A stretch of 64,000 bases of DNA from Kribbella voronezhensis. Its GTDB lineage: Bacteria > Actinomycetota > Actinomycetes > Propionibacteriales > Kribbellaceae. The position numbers and the translations under genes were made by a program. The stretch covers positions 421,154 through 485,153 of the forward strand of contig NZ_SOCE01000001.1 in assembly GCF_004365175.1 (NCBI RefSeq), written 5' to 3'. The notes below the pieces were generated by a model, which was given only the letters and a program-made list of their open reading frames with translations, ran no database searches and had not been told where the DNA came from. Positions within the stretch are counted from its first letter, which is position 1; the number at the start of each line of letters is the position of its first letter. Shown here one piece after another: positions 17,906-26,495 of the stretch.

Positions 17906-19185
17906 GTACCGAGGTCCGGCTGGCGTACGGCGATTCCGGGCTGTCGCTGGCGGTAGATCCGGAGGTGACGACGATTGTCGAGCCGGTACGCAGTACGGCG
18001 GCCGCCAGTCAGTCGGGAGCCCTTCGCGCGGCGCTGCGCGAGCCCGTGGCCGGGCCGCCGTTGCGCGAGCGGGTCCGCCCCGGCCAATCGGTCGCCATCT
18101 CGGCCTGCGACGGGACGCGGCCACAGCCGCGGCAGCTGATGATCCCTGCCATCATCGAGGAGCTGGAAGGGATCGTGGCTCTGGACGACATCGTCGTTCT
18201 GGTTGCCACCGGCACCCATCGGGGGAACACCGAAGCCGAACTCCGGGCCATGTTCGGTGCCGAGGTCGCCGACTCCGCGCGCATCGTCAACCACGACGCC
18301 CGGGATTCGTCCCAGCTGGTGTGGCGCGGCACGCACGGCAACGGCGTACCGGTGTGGCTGAACCGGGAGTGGACCGATGCCGACGTCAGGATCACCACGG
18401 GTTTCGTCGAACCGCACTTCTTCGCGGGCTTCTCCGGAGGCCCGAAGCTGGTGGCGCCCGGGCTTGCCGGCCTGGAGACGGTCCTCGTCCTGCACGACGC
18501 CTCGAGGATCGGGGACTCGAGGGCGACTTGGGGGGTCACGAAGGGAAACCCGGTTCACGATGACGTCCGGGCGATCGCCGAGGCGACCGGAGTGACGTTC
18601 GCCCTGGACGTCGTACTGAATCGGGACAAGGACATCGTCGCAGCGTTCGGCGGCGATCTCCTGCCGATGCACGAAGCCGCCGCGGCCTTCGCTCAGGAGA
18701 TCGCGATGCGGCCCGTCGACAGGCGCTTCGACGTCGTCGTGACCACCAACTCCGGTTTCCCGCTCGACCAGAACCTGTACCAGGCGGTGAAAGGCATCTC
18801 GGCCGCCTACCAAGTCGTCCGGCCGGGCGGCACGATCATCTGCGCGGCCGAATGCCGGGACGGTTTCCCGGACCACGGCCTGTACCGCGCGACGCTCGAG
18901 GCGGCCCCTTCACCACAAGCGTTGCTGGCTGAGATCGCCGCTCGCTCCGTCACCGTTCCCGACCAATGGCAGATCCAGATCCAAGCCAAGATGCAGTCGG
19001 CGAACCGCGTCATCATGCACACCGGCTACCTGACCGACGCGGAGCTGGCCGCAGTACAAATCGAGCAGACGCACGACATCTCAACCACCGCGGCAAAGCT
19101 CCTCACCGAGGCTGGACCCGGCGCAACAATGTGCGTCCTACCGGAAGGCCCACAAACGATTCCGTACGTGGTAGAAGCGCACTAA
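17902..19185 (+). CDS. larA: LarA-type nickel-pincer racemase/epimerase
   Basis: A 427-residue member of the lactate racemase catalytic subunit family. LarA uses a nickel-pincer nucleotide to move a hydride on alpha-hydroxy acids. By counting, H106 (GTHRGNT), H172 (EPHFFAGFSGG), K182 (GGPK) and H198 (VLHDAS) fall at the positions of H108, H174, K184 and H200 of Lactobacillus LarA, so catalytic, cofactor-linking and Ni-binding residues are all present. TTG start, overlapping the mutarotase stop. The cofactor-making genes larB, larC and larE are not in the window. With a dehydratase and a mutarotase in the cluster, a sugar-acid epimerase is at least as likely as a lactate racemase. Confidence 0.88.
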   Translation: MSTEVRLAYGDSGLSLAVDPEVTTIVEPVRSTAAASQSGALRAALREPVAGPPLRERVRPGQSVAISACDGTRPQPRQLMIPAIIEELEGIVALDDIVVLVATGTHRGNTEAELRAMFGAEVADSARIVNHDARDSSQLVWRGTHGNGVPVWLNREWTDADVRITTGFVEPHFFAGFSGGPKLVAPGLAGLETVLVLHDASRIGDSRATWGVTKGNPVHDDVRAIAEATGVTFALDVVLNRDKDIVAAFGGDLLPMHEAAAAFAQEIAMRPVDRRFDVVVTTNSGFPLDQNLYQAVKGISAAYQVVRPGGTIICAAECRDGFPDHGLYRATLEAAPSPQALLAEIAARSVTVPDQWQIQIQAKMQSANRVIMHTGYLTDAELAAVQIEQTHDISTTAAKLLTEAGPGATMCVLPEGPQTIPYVVEAH

Positions 19186-19189
19186 CTAG

Positions 19190-19499
19190 CTCGGAGGGAA
19201 GCCCAGCTCCGAGCGAGCGACGCAGGACCAAGCCAGGCGACCACGTGGGTCAACCGAACTCACCCGGTGCCTCCCCCAGACACCAGCAGCTCGACCAAGG
19301 CACCGCCCGCGTGGTCACTCGAACTCACCCGGCGTCACCCGCTCCCCCGGTACAACAGCAGCTCGACGACCAAGGCGGCCTCGCGACCTGGTCGCCTTCG
19401 CCGAGCGGGCGACGGAGGAGCCCGCGACCCCGGGCGGGTGGGAGCCCAGCGCCGAGTGAGCGACGCAGGAGCGAGCCCGGCGCCAGCGTGGGCGGAGTA
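19190..19499. repeat. Intergenic repeat region related to the 12.3-kb array
   Basis: This lies between the 3' ends of larA (+) and the ABC ATPase gene (-). Two copies of a CCAGC(T/G)CCGAG(C/T)GAGCGA-type block (19203-19225 and 19445-19469) flank two copies of a 46-56 bp unit beginning GAACTCACCCGG and ending in a CGACCAAGGC-type stretch (from 19257 and from 19321). The stretch 19405-19480 includes the 17-mer GCGGGCGACGGAGGAGC and matches the complement of units in the 12261-12650 array. No gene is supported here. Confidence 0.8.
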
Positions 19500-20504
19500 C
19501 TAGGCCGTGAGGGTTGCTGTGAAGGTGGATTGGGCGTCTTCGGCGAAGTGGCAGGAGACCTCTTGGCCTGAAGGGATCGTGCGGAGTTCGGGGACTTCTA
19601 CTGAGCAGCGGGGTTCGGCTCGGAGGCAGCGGGTGTGGAAGCGGCAGCCTGCGGGTGGGTGAACTGGTGAGGGTGGGTCGCCGGCGAGGATGATGCGTTG
19701 GCGGCCTTTGCGGGCGAGGCCTGGTTCGGCCGAGAGGAGTGCCTGGGTGTAGGGATGGGCCGGTACGTCGTACACCTGGTGGTGCTCACCCAGTTCGGCG
19801 ACGCGGCCCAGGTACATCACGGCTACCCGGTCCGAGACGTGCCGGACCACCGACAGGTCGTGGGCGACGAAGATGATGCTGAGACCGAGTTCGCGTTGCA
19901 GGCGCATCAGCAGGTTCACCACCTGCGCCTGGACGGAGAGGTCGAGCGCCGACACCGGCTCGTCGCACAGCAGCACGTCGGGGTTCAGTGCGATCGCTCG
20001 CGCGATACCGATCCGCTGGCGCTGGCCACCCGAGAACTGGTGCGGGAACTTGGTCTCGTCCTCGGGACGCAATCCCACCAGCTCCAGCAGTTCACGCACC
20101 CGGGTCCGGATGTCCAGCCCCTTCGACACATCAGGGTGCACCTCCAGCGGCTCGGCGACGATCTCGCCGACGCGCAGCCGGGGATTCAAACTCGAGTACG
20201 GGTCCTGAAAGACCACCTGGACGTTCCGGCGCCACTTGCGCAGCTCCTTGGCGCGGAGCTTGCTCACATCCACGCCGTCGTAGAACAACGAGCCCGACGT
20301 CGGCTTCTCCAGAGCGGCGAGCAGCCTGACCAGCGTGGACTTCCCGCAGCCGGACTCGCCGACGATGCCGAGCGACTCGCCCTTGCGCAGTACGAGATCG
20401 ACCCCGTCGACCGCGCGGACCAGTGTCTTCTGGCCGAAGGAGAACGCCGGGCTGATGTCGTAGTGCTTCACCAAATCAGTTGCCACCAGCAACTCTGACG
20501 ACAT
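19500..20504 (-). CDS. Oligopeptide-type ABC transporter ATP-binding protein (OppF-like)
   Basis: A 334-residue ATPase: Walker A GESGCGKST, Q-loop VVFQDPYSSLNPR, signature FSGGQRQRIGIARA and Walker B VLLCDEPVSALD, followed by the C-terminal oligopeptide/dipeptide extension with cysteines (PAGCRFHTRCLRAEPRC). It powers import through the OppB/OppC-like permeases together with the OppD-like ATPase. The start overlaps the previous stop as TGATG. Last gene of a five-gene operon. The repeat region begins immediately after its stop codon. Confidence 0.95.
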   Translation of the reverse strand: MSSELLVATDLVKHYDISPAFSFGQKTLVRAVDGVDLVLRKGESLGIVGESGCGKSTLVRLLAALEKPTSGSLFYDGVDVSKLRAKELRKWRRNVQVVFQDPYSSLNPRLRVGEIVAEPLEVHPDVSKGLDIRTRVRELLELVGLRPEDETKFPHQFSGGQRQRIGIARAIALNPDVLLCDEPVSALDLSVQAQVVNLLMRLQRELGLSIIFVAHDLSVVRHVSDRVAVMYLGRVAELGEHHQVYDVPAHPYTQALLSAEPGLARKGRQRIILAGDPPSPVHPPAGCRFHTRCLRAEPRCSVEVPELRTIPSGQEVSCHFAEDAQSTFTATLTA

Positions 20505-21502
20505 CAGACTGCCTCCTTCGCGGAGATCGTGGTACGCCGGATGCAGGCCGCGTCCCGCCCCGGGGCCACCGTCAGCAACGGAGGCACCTCCAGGGCGCAC
20601 TCCGGTACTGCGATCGGGCAGCGGGTCCGGAACGCACAGCCGGACGGAATCGCCCGCAGTGAAGGCGGCGTCCCGGGAATGGTCGGCAACTCCTGCCCCT
20701 TCAGATCCGCTGAAGGCATGGAGAGCAGAAGCCCTTCTGTATAAGGATGAACGGGGTTCTCCAACGCCTCGGCAGTGGCGGCCCGCTCGACCACGTGTCC
20801 GGCGTACATCACCACGACGTTGTCGGCGACATCAGCCACCACACCCAGGTCGTGCGTGATCAGCACAACGCCCATGTCGCGCTCCGCCTGCAGGTCCGCG
20901 ATCAATTCGAGGATCTGCGCCTGCACGGTCACATCGAGCGCCGTCGTAGGTTCGTCCGCGATCAGTACGTCGGGATCGAGCGCGAGCGCCATCGCCAGCA
21001 TCACCCGTTGCCGCATCCCGCCGGAGAACTCGTGCGGGTAGTCGTTCACCCGCTTCGCCGCGGCCGGGATCCGCACCTGGTCGAGCATCTCGGCGGCCCG
21101 CTTCATCGCGTCGGCCTTCGAGAGACCGCGATGGACCCGGTAGCACTCGGCGATCTGCTTGCCGACGGACTGCACCGGGTTCAGCGCGGACAACGAGTCC
21201 TGGAAGACCATCGTGATCCGGTCGCCGACGATCTTGCGCCGCTCGCGGGTCGTCATCGCGATCAGGTCCTGCCCGCGGTACTCCGCGGTGCCGGACACGA
21301 TCCGCCCGGGCGGCATCTCGAGGATGCCGGTCAGTGCCTGCGTGGAGACGCTCTTGCCCGAGCCGGACTCGCCCAGGATCGCCAGCGTCTCCCCCGCCCG
21401 GACCTGCCAGGACACGCCGTCCACGGCCCGGACGCGGCCGTGCGGGGTGTCGAACTCGACGGTCAGATCGTCGACCTTGAGGAGTACTTCGCCGGAGCTC
21501 AT
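20504..21502 (-). CDS. Oligopeptide-type ABC transporter ATP-binding protein (OppD-like)
   Basis: A 332-residue ATPase with Walker [10 protein letters not shown] (V where most have T), Q-loop [13 protein letters not shown], signature [14 protein letters not shown] and Walker [13 protein letters not shown], plus the C-terminal extension with cysteines ([17 protein letters not shown]). It overlaps the permease gene upstream by 4 bp and the OppF-like gene downstream by 1 bp, so all three are translationally coupled. Confidence 0.95.
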   Translation of the reverse strand: MSSGEVLLKVDDLTVEFDTPHGRVRAVDGVSWQVRAGETLAILGESGSGKSVSTQALTGILEMPPGRIVSGTAEYRGQDLIAMTTRERRKIVGDRITMVFQDSLSALNPVQSVGKQIAECYRVHRGLSKADAMKRAAEMLDQVRIPAAAKRVNDYPHEFSGGMRQRVMLAMALALDPDVLIADEPTTALDVTVQAQILELIADLQAERDMGVVLITHDLGVVADVADNVVVMYAGHVVERAATAEALENPVHPYTEGLLLSMPSADLKGQELPTIPGTPPSLRAIPSGCAFRTRCPIAVPECALEVPPLLTVAPGRDAACIRRTTISAKEAV

Positions 21503-22392
21503 CGGATCAACTTCGGGTCCAGGGCGTCTCGGATCGAGTCGCCGATGATCATGAACGAAATCGTGGTGGTCGAGATGAAGATCGCCGGCCAGATGAACAG
21601 GTGCGGGCTGTCGCGGTACGACGCCGCGACGCCGAACTGCGATCCCCAGGAGATCGACGGTGGTTGCAATCCGACCCCGAGGAAGGTGAGCACGGCCTCC
21701 AGGCCGATCAGCCCGCCGATGCCCAGCGTCGTCATCGCCAGCAGCGGAGCCATCGCGTTCGGGAACACGTGTCTGCGCAGGATCCGCAGCGGCGGTACGC
21801 CGATCGACCGCGCCGCCAGCACGTACTCGCGGTTGCGCACCGAGAAGACGGTCGACCGCATCACCCGCATACCTTGCGGCCAGCCGGTGACCAGGATGAT
21901 GCCGACGATGATCCAGATGCTCCGGTTCGGCACCGAGTTGAGAATCACGATCAGCGCGATCAGACCGGGCAACGCGAACAGAACATCGGCGACCCGCGAG
22001 ATGATCGTGTCGACCGCGCCCGGGAAGTAGCCGGCCAGCAGGCCGAGGATGCCGGCCACCGCGAACCCGCCGAAGCCGGCCACCAGGCTGACCAGGACGG
22101 ACGGCCGGGCACCGTAGATCACGTTCGCGAAGTAGTCGCAGCCCTGGATGTCGAAACCGAACGGGTGCCCGGGCTCGCGACCCCGTTGGCTCTTGCCCAG
22201 CTCACAGAAGCGCGGGTCGACCGAGGTGAACAGCCGCGGGAAGGCGGCCATCAGGAAGACGGCCACCACCAGCAGGACACAGATCACGAACTGCGGCTTC
22301 TTCAGCAACGCCCGCAAGAGCTCGCGGTTGGACAGGGTCCGGCCTTCGAGGTCCTGCGTCTCCGACTCGAAGACCTGTTGTGCCTCAGACAT
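21499..22392 (-). CDS. Oligopeptide-type ABC transporter permease (OppC-like)
   Basis: A 297-residue inner-membrane permease with a hydrophobic N-terminal helix (FVICVLLVVAVFLMAAF), several further transmembrane helices and the EAA-type cytoplasmic loop (EYVLAARSIGVPPLRILRRH, then VFPNAMAPL). OppC-type proteins carry an N-terminal extension before the first helix, as here. It forms the channel with the OppB-like protein, whose gene it overlaps by 8 bp. Confidence 0.94.
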   Translation of the reverse strand: MSEAQQVFESETQDLEGRTLSNRELLRALLKKPQFVICVLLVVAVFLMAAFPRLFTSVDPRFCELGKSQRGREPGHPFGFDIQGCDYFANVIYGARPSVLVSLVAGFGGFAVAGILGLLAGYFPGAVDTIISRVADVLFALPGLIALIVILNSVPNRSIWIIVGIILVTGWPQGMRVMRSTVFSVRNREYVLAARSIGVPPLRILRRHVFPNAMAPLLAMTTLGIGGLIGLEAVLTFLGVGLQPPSISWGSQFGVAASYRDSPHLFIWPAIFISTTTISFMIIGDSIRDALDPKLIR

Positions 22393-23311
22393 TGCGCACC
22401 CTCGGATCGATGAGGCCGTAGACGATGTCGACGACGAGGTTGATCGCGATGAACATCACGAACGCGAGCGTGGACAACAGCACCACCACCCCGCCCTCGT
22501 GGAACCTGATCGACTGGAACAGGAACTGTCCCAGCCCCGGCAGGTTGAAGATGCTCTCGGCAAGGACCGCACCGGCGAAGATGCCGGCGAAGTCGATGCC
22601 CATCAAGGTGACGACCGGCAGCAACGCGTTCGGTAGCACGTGACGCCAGAGGATCCGCTGCTCCCCCAGTCCTTTGGCCCGGGCCGTCTTGACGAAGTCG
22701 GCGTTCGCCGTGTCGACGATCGAGGTCCGGGTCAGCCGTGCCATCCCGGCGAAACCGGTGATCGCGATACAGGTCGCGGGCAGCAGGTACGCCAGCGGGT
22801 AGCCCTCGGTGATCCCGGAAACCGGCAACCACTTGAGTTGTACGCCGAACAGGAACTGGCCCGCGAAGTAAAGGACCAGCCCGGGGACGGCGAGCACCAC
22901 GAGCGTCGACAGCAGCAGCATCCGGTCGACGACCCCGTTGCGCCGGAACCCGGCGTACAGGCCGAACAGCAGCCCTGCGATCCACTGCAGCGCAAGGCTC
23001 AGCGTCGCCAGCTTCAGCGTCACGGGGATCCGCAACCGGAGCTGGGAGGCGATGTCGGCGCCGGCGAACGTCGTACCGAAGTGGCCGGTGAACATGTCCT
23101 TCATCGACAGCAGGTACTGCACGATGAAGGGATCGTCGAGGTGGAACTGGGCCCGCTTGGCGGCCAGCACGGCCGCCGGGATCGGCTTGTCACCGGCCAG
23201 TTCGCGCAAGGGGTCTCCGGGCATCGCGAACACGAGCGCGAAGACCCCCAGCGTGACGATCAGGCCGATCGGGATGGCCGCCAGGATCCGGCGGAGGACG
23301 AACCGGGTCAC
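22385..23311 (-). CDS. Oligopeptide-type ABC transporter permease (OppB-like)
   Basis: A 308-residue permease with the OppB-type N-terminus (MTRFVLRRILAAIPIGLIV), an extracytoplasmic segment after helix 1, five further helices and the EAA-type loop (DFVKTARAKGLGEQRILWRH). It overlaps the binding-protein gene by 4 bp (ATGA) and the OppC-like gene by 8 bp. Confidence 0.95.
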   Translation of the reverse strand: MTRFVLRRILAAIPIGLIVTLGVFALVFAMPGDPLRELAGDKPIPAAVLAAKRAQFHLDDPFIVQYLLSMKDMFTGHFGTTFAGADIASQLRLRIPVTLKLATLSLALQWIAGLLFGLYAGFRRNGVVDRMLLLSTLVVLAVPGLVLYFAGQFLFGVQLKWLPVSGITEGYPLAYLLPATCIAITGFAGMARLTRTSIVDTANADFVKTARAKGLGEQRILWRHVLPNALLPVVTLMGIDFAGIFAGAVLAESIFNLPGLGQFLFQSIRFHEGGVVVLLSTLAFVMFIAINLVVDIVYGLIDPRVRNV

Positions 23312-24915
23312 TTGAACGTGGAGTAGAGCGCCTGGACGCCGGTGTACTTCGAGACCCGCGGCATGATCTTCGCCGAGTGCAGATACGCGTTCTGCTTGGC
23401 GTACAGCGGAATCAGCGGCATGTCCTCGAGCGCGATGTCCTCGGCCTGCTGGTAGAGCTTGATCGCCTTCTCCGGGTTCGGTTCGGCGTCGCCCTGGGCC
23501 AGCACCTTGTCCAGTTCGGGGTTGTTGTAGCCGGAGAAGTTCGCGTCACCGTTGGACTTGAACATCGGGGTCAGGTAGTCCTCGATCGACGGGTAGTCGT
23601 GGCCCCAGCCGCTGAACCGCAGGCCGTCCAGCTTGCGGGTGTCGGCCAACTGGGTGATCTCCGAGCCCTGCTTGCCGGTGTACTTGACGGTCAGCCCGAG
23701 GTTCTGCCGGAGCATGTTGCCGATCGCCTCGGCGAAGATCTGGCCGGTCGCCGACGTCGTGTTGTAGTTGATGTTCACCGCACCGGAGAAGCCGCCGGCC
23801 TCGGCCAGCAACTGCTTGGCCGCGGTCGGGTCGAAGGTGCAGTACTTGCAGGCGTCCGGCCGGTACCCGTCCATGTCCGGTGAGACCAGCCCGTTCGACG
23901 GGGTGGCCAGGCCGACCAGGTCCGCGAACGCCTTCCGGTCGATCGCCATCGAGAACGCGTGCCTCAGCTTGGGGTTCTTGTACCGCGGGTCCCAGGCGGG
24001 CATCGTCAAGTAGTTGGCACCGGAGCTCGTGGCGGTCACCCAGCCGTCGGGCGCGTCGGTCTTGAAGGTCTTGATCTTGGTCGGCGGTACGTCGACGAAG
24101 TCCACGTTGCCCGCCAGGAATTCGTTGTACGCCGTGTCCGCGTTCGGGATGAACCGGAACGTGATGGCGTCCGCCTCGGGGGCGTTCGGGCCCTTGTAGC
24201 CGTCCCACTTGACCAGCTTGATGTCGTCCCCGGGGTTCCAGGCGCCGTCCAGCTTGAACGCGCCGTTGCCGATCGGCTTGCGCTTGTAGGCGTCCGGGTT
24301 CTTCCGGACCTCCTCCGGCAGCGGGGCCAGGCCGAGGTACTGCAGGGTCAGCCCGAACTGGGAGAACGGCACCTTCAGCTTCACCGAGAAGGTCAGGTCG
24401 TCGATCTGCTTCAGGCCGCTCAGCGTCTTGACCGAGGTCGGCTTCGGGGTGGCGCCGTCCGGGGTCGGCGGGTTCATCGCGTCGTAGCCCTCGACCTTGG
24501 AGAAGAAGCCGTTGTTCTTCCACGCGGTCGAGCCCTGCGCGGTCAGGTTCCAGCTGTCGACGTAGTCCTTGGCCGTCAGCGCCTGCCCGTTCTGGAAGGT
24601 GTTGCCGGACTTGAGCTTGATCGTCCAGGTCTGGCTGGTCTTGTCCGGCGTGACGGACTCGGCCATCACGTTCACCGTCTTGCCGGTGTTCGGATCGGTG
24701 GCCACCAGCGGCGCGAACACCGCCTGGGCGACCTGGATCCCCGGGCTGCCGTTCTCGTTCAGCGGGTTGATGTAGTCGAGCGGGTCCGCGGCGATCGCGA
24801 TGACCTCGCTCTTGGCACCGCTACCGGCGCCGCCGGAGCTCTTGCCGTCTCCACAGGAGCTGAGCACCAGGGCGAGCCCGAGTGCCACCCCCAGAACACC
24901 AGTCGCACGTCGCAC
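23308..24915 (-). CDS. ABC transporter substrate-binding lipoprotein (family 5, peptide type)
   Basis: A solute-binding protein of the SBP_bac_5 family. The chosen GTG start gives a 21-residue lipoprotein signal (MRRATGVLGVALGLALVLSSC), with C21 as the lipidated residue. GAGGAAG lies 12 nt upstream. An in-frame ATG at 24990 would add 25 residues before the signal and is a real alternative. Family-typical stretches include LDYINPLNENGSPG, KDYVDSWN, RHAFSMAIDRKAF and SPDMDGYRP. It captures peptides or similar ligands outside the membrane. First gene of the five-gene transporter operon. Specificity cannot be read. Confidence 0.92.
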   Translation of the reverse strand: MRRATGVLGVALGLALVLSSCGDGKSSGGAGSGAKSEVIAIAADPLDYINPLNENGSPGIQVAQAVFAPLVATDPNTGKTVNVMAESVTPDKTSQTWTIKLKSGNTFQNGQALTAKDYVDSWNLTAQGSTAWKNNGFFSKVEGYDAMNPPTPDGATPKPTSVKTLSGLKQIDDLTFSVKLKVPFSQFGLTLQYLGLAPLPEEVRKNPDAYKRKPIGNGAFKLDGAWNPGDDIKLVKWDGYKGPNAPEADAITFRFIPNADTAYNEFLAGNVDFVDVPPTKIKTFKTDAPDGWVTATSSGANYLTMPAWDPRYKNPKLRHAFSMAIDRKAFADLVGLATPSNGLVSPDMDGYRPDACKYCTFDPTAAKQLLAEAGGFSGAVNINYNTTSATGQIFAEAIGNMLRQNLGLTVKYTGKQGSEITQLADTRKLDGLRFSGWGHDYPSIEDYLTPMFKSNGDANFSGYNNPELDKVLAQGDAEPNPEKAIKLYQQAEDIALEDMPLIPLYAKQNAYLHSAKIMPRVSKYTGVQALYSTFK

Positions 24916-25125
24916 GGTCGAAACCAACTTCCTCGGCGGGAGGGCCGGTAGGCGGAATAGCCGCCATGTTGGCTGGTCGAAACTGCGCATGTCAACGTTG
25001 TCAGCGCCAAATTGTGGCCGCGTTATCTTTCCGAGACCTCAGAGCACCTGTACCCGCAGAGGGCCCTTCGGTCACGATAACGCCGACACAACCCCAAGTC
25101 ATCAGATGTCAACGGCGTCTGACCC

Positions 25126-25166
25126 CAAAAAACGGACCATCCGCACACAGCGTGCGAACGGTCCGT
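25126..25166 (-). terminator. Rho-independent terminator after the M16 peptidase gene
   Basis: On the minus strand a stem (CGGACC/GGTCCG outer, CGCAC/GTGCG inner) is followed by a run of six U residues (25127-25132 read as A on the plus strand). It lies 16 bp after the peptidase stop codon and ends the rpsO-pnp-M16 transcription unit. This is the clearest intrinsic terminator in the window. Confidence 0.85.
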
Positions 25167-25181
25167 GGAGTGAGCGCGTGA

Positions 25182-26495
25182 TTACAGGGTGAAAGCGCCT
25201 GCGTCCTCGTCGAAGGGCCCCATCACGGTCAGCGCCGGGTCGCCCGCATAGAGGTCGGCCGCGAGTTGGCTGACATCGTCGAGGGTGACCGCGTCGATGC
25301 GGCGCAGGATCTCGTCGACGGTCGGCAGTTCGCCGTACACGAGTTCGGCCTTGGCGATCCGGGTCATCTTGGCGCCGGTGTCCTCCAGGCCCATCACGAC
25401 CGAGCCGCGCATCTGCCCCTTGCCGCGGAGCAGTTCGTCGGCCGTGATGCCGCCCTTGGCGATCGTGGCCAGCTCGGCCCGGATCACGTCGAGCACCTCG
25501 GGAGCCTTCTTCGGCAGACAGCCCGCGTACACACCGACCATGCCGGAGTCCGCGTACGCCGAACCGAAGGTGAAGACCGAGTACGCCAGACCGCGCTTCT
25601 CCCGCACTTCCTGGAACAGCCGCGACGACATGCCGCCACCGACGATCCCGTGCAGCACGCCGGCAACGAATCGTCGCTCGTCGTTGCGCACGAGCCCCGG
25701 CATCCCGAGCACGAGATGCGCCTGCTCCACATCACGGTGGTGCACCTGCACACCCCCGTACGTCGGAACGCGGCGCGCCGACCCACGTCGTACCGGCGTC
25801 GGCTCGGCCTCGCCGGTGGCCCAGTGCCGCTCGAACGCCTTGCGGACCAGCTTGACGACGTCGGAGTGCTCCACGTTGCCGGCGACGGAGACGACGATGT
25901 TCTCCGGGCGGTAGCGGCGGCGGTACCAGCCCGTCACCTGGCGCCGGGTCAGCGCGGCCACCGACTCCGGCGTACCGGTGATCGAGCGGCCGAGCGGCGA
26001 CGAGCCCCAGAGCTGCTCGGCGAACAGGTCGTGGATGTGGTCCGACGTCTCGTCGGCGTGCATCGCGATCTCTTCGTCGATGACGTCGCGCTCACTCTCG
26101 ACGTCTTCCTCGGTCAGCGTGGCCGAGGTGATCATGTCGCAGATGACGTCGACCGCGAGCGGCAGATCGGAGTCCAGCACCCGGGCGTAGTAGCAGGTGT
26201 ACTCCTTGCCGGTGAACGCGTTCATCTCGCCGCCGACCGCGTCGATCTCCGCGGAGATCTCCAGCGCGTCACGGCGCTCGGTGCCCTTGAACAGCAGGTG
26301 TTCGAGGAAGTGCGTCGCACCGGACAGCTGGATCGGCTCGTCCCGCGATCCGACGCCGACCCAGAGACCGAAGGTGACCGAGCGGAAGCCCGGTACGGAC
26401 TGGGAAAGCACGCGGAGCCCGGAGGGCAGGACGGTCCGTTTGACCGGACCGCCCGCCTCCGAGCTCAGCAGCGTGCTGGTGATGGCACGTGTCAC
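25182..26495 (-). CDS. M16-family zinc peptidase (processing-peptidase/pitrilysin type)
   Basis: A 437-residue single-unit M16 peptidase. The inverted zinc motif HFLEH gives H62, E65 (catalytic) and H66, with the distal glutamate region [14 protein letters not shown]. The C-terminal inactive half is present ([20 protein letters not shown]). Members degrade or process peptides in the cytoplasm. The GTG start overlaps the pnp stop as GTGA, so it is translationally coupled to pnp, a pairing conserved in actinobacteria. In many relatives dapB comes next; here a terminator and a transporter operon do. Confidence 0.95.
   Translation of the reverse strand: MTRAITSTLLSSEAGGPVKRTVLPSGLRVLSQSVPGFRSVTFGLWVGVGSRDEPIQLSGATHFLEHLLFKGTERRDALEISAEIDAVGGEMNAFTGKEYTCYYARVLDSDLPLAVDVICDMITSATLTEEDVESERDVIDEEIAMHADETSDHIHDLFAEQLWGSSPLGRSITGTPESVAALTRRQVTGWYRRRYRPENIVVSVAGNVEHSDVVKLVRKAFERHWATGEAEPTPVRRGSARRVPTYGGVQVHHRDVEQAHLVLGMPGLVRNDERRFVAGVLHGIVGGGMSSRLFQEVREKRGLAYSVFTFGSAYADSGMVGVYAGCLPKKAPEVLDVIRAELATIAKGGITADELLRGKGQMRGSVVMGLEDTGAKMTRIAKAELVYGELPTVDEILRRIDAVTLDDVSQLAADLYAGDPALTVMGPFDEDAGAFTL

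Noticed and set aside
17902..19185. Calling larA a lactate racemase outright
   Set aside because: The Ni-pincer residues are kept, but the neighbours point to sugar acids, and many LarA homologues act on other hydroxy acids. Only the family is claimed.
23308..24990. Longer start (ATG at 24990) for the substrate-binding lipoprotein
   Set aside because: It would put 25 charged or polar residues before the lipoprotein signal and lacks a ribosome-binding site. The downstream GTG gives a standard 21-residue signal. It cannot be excluded without data.
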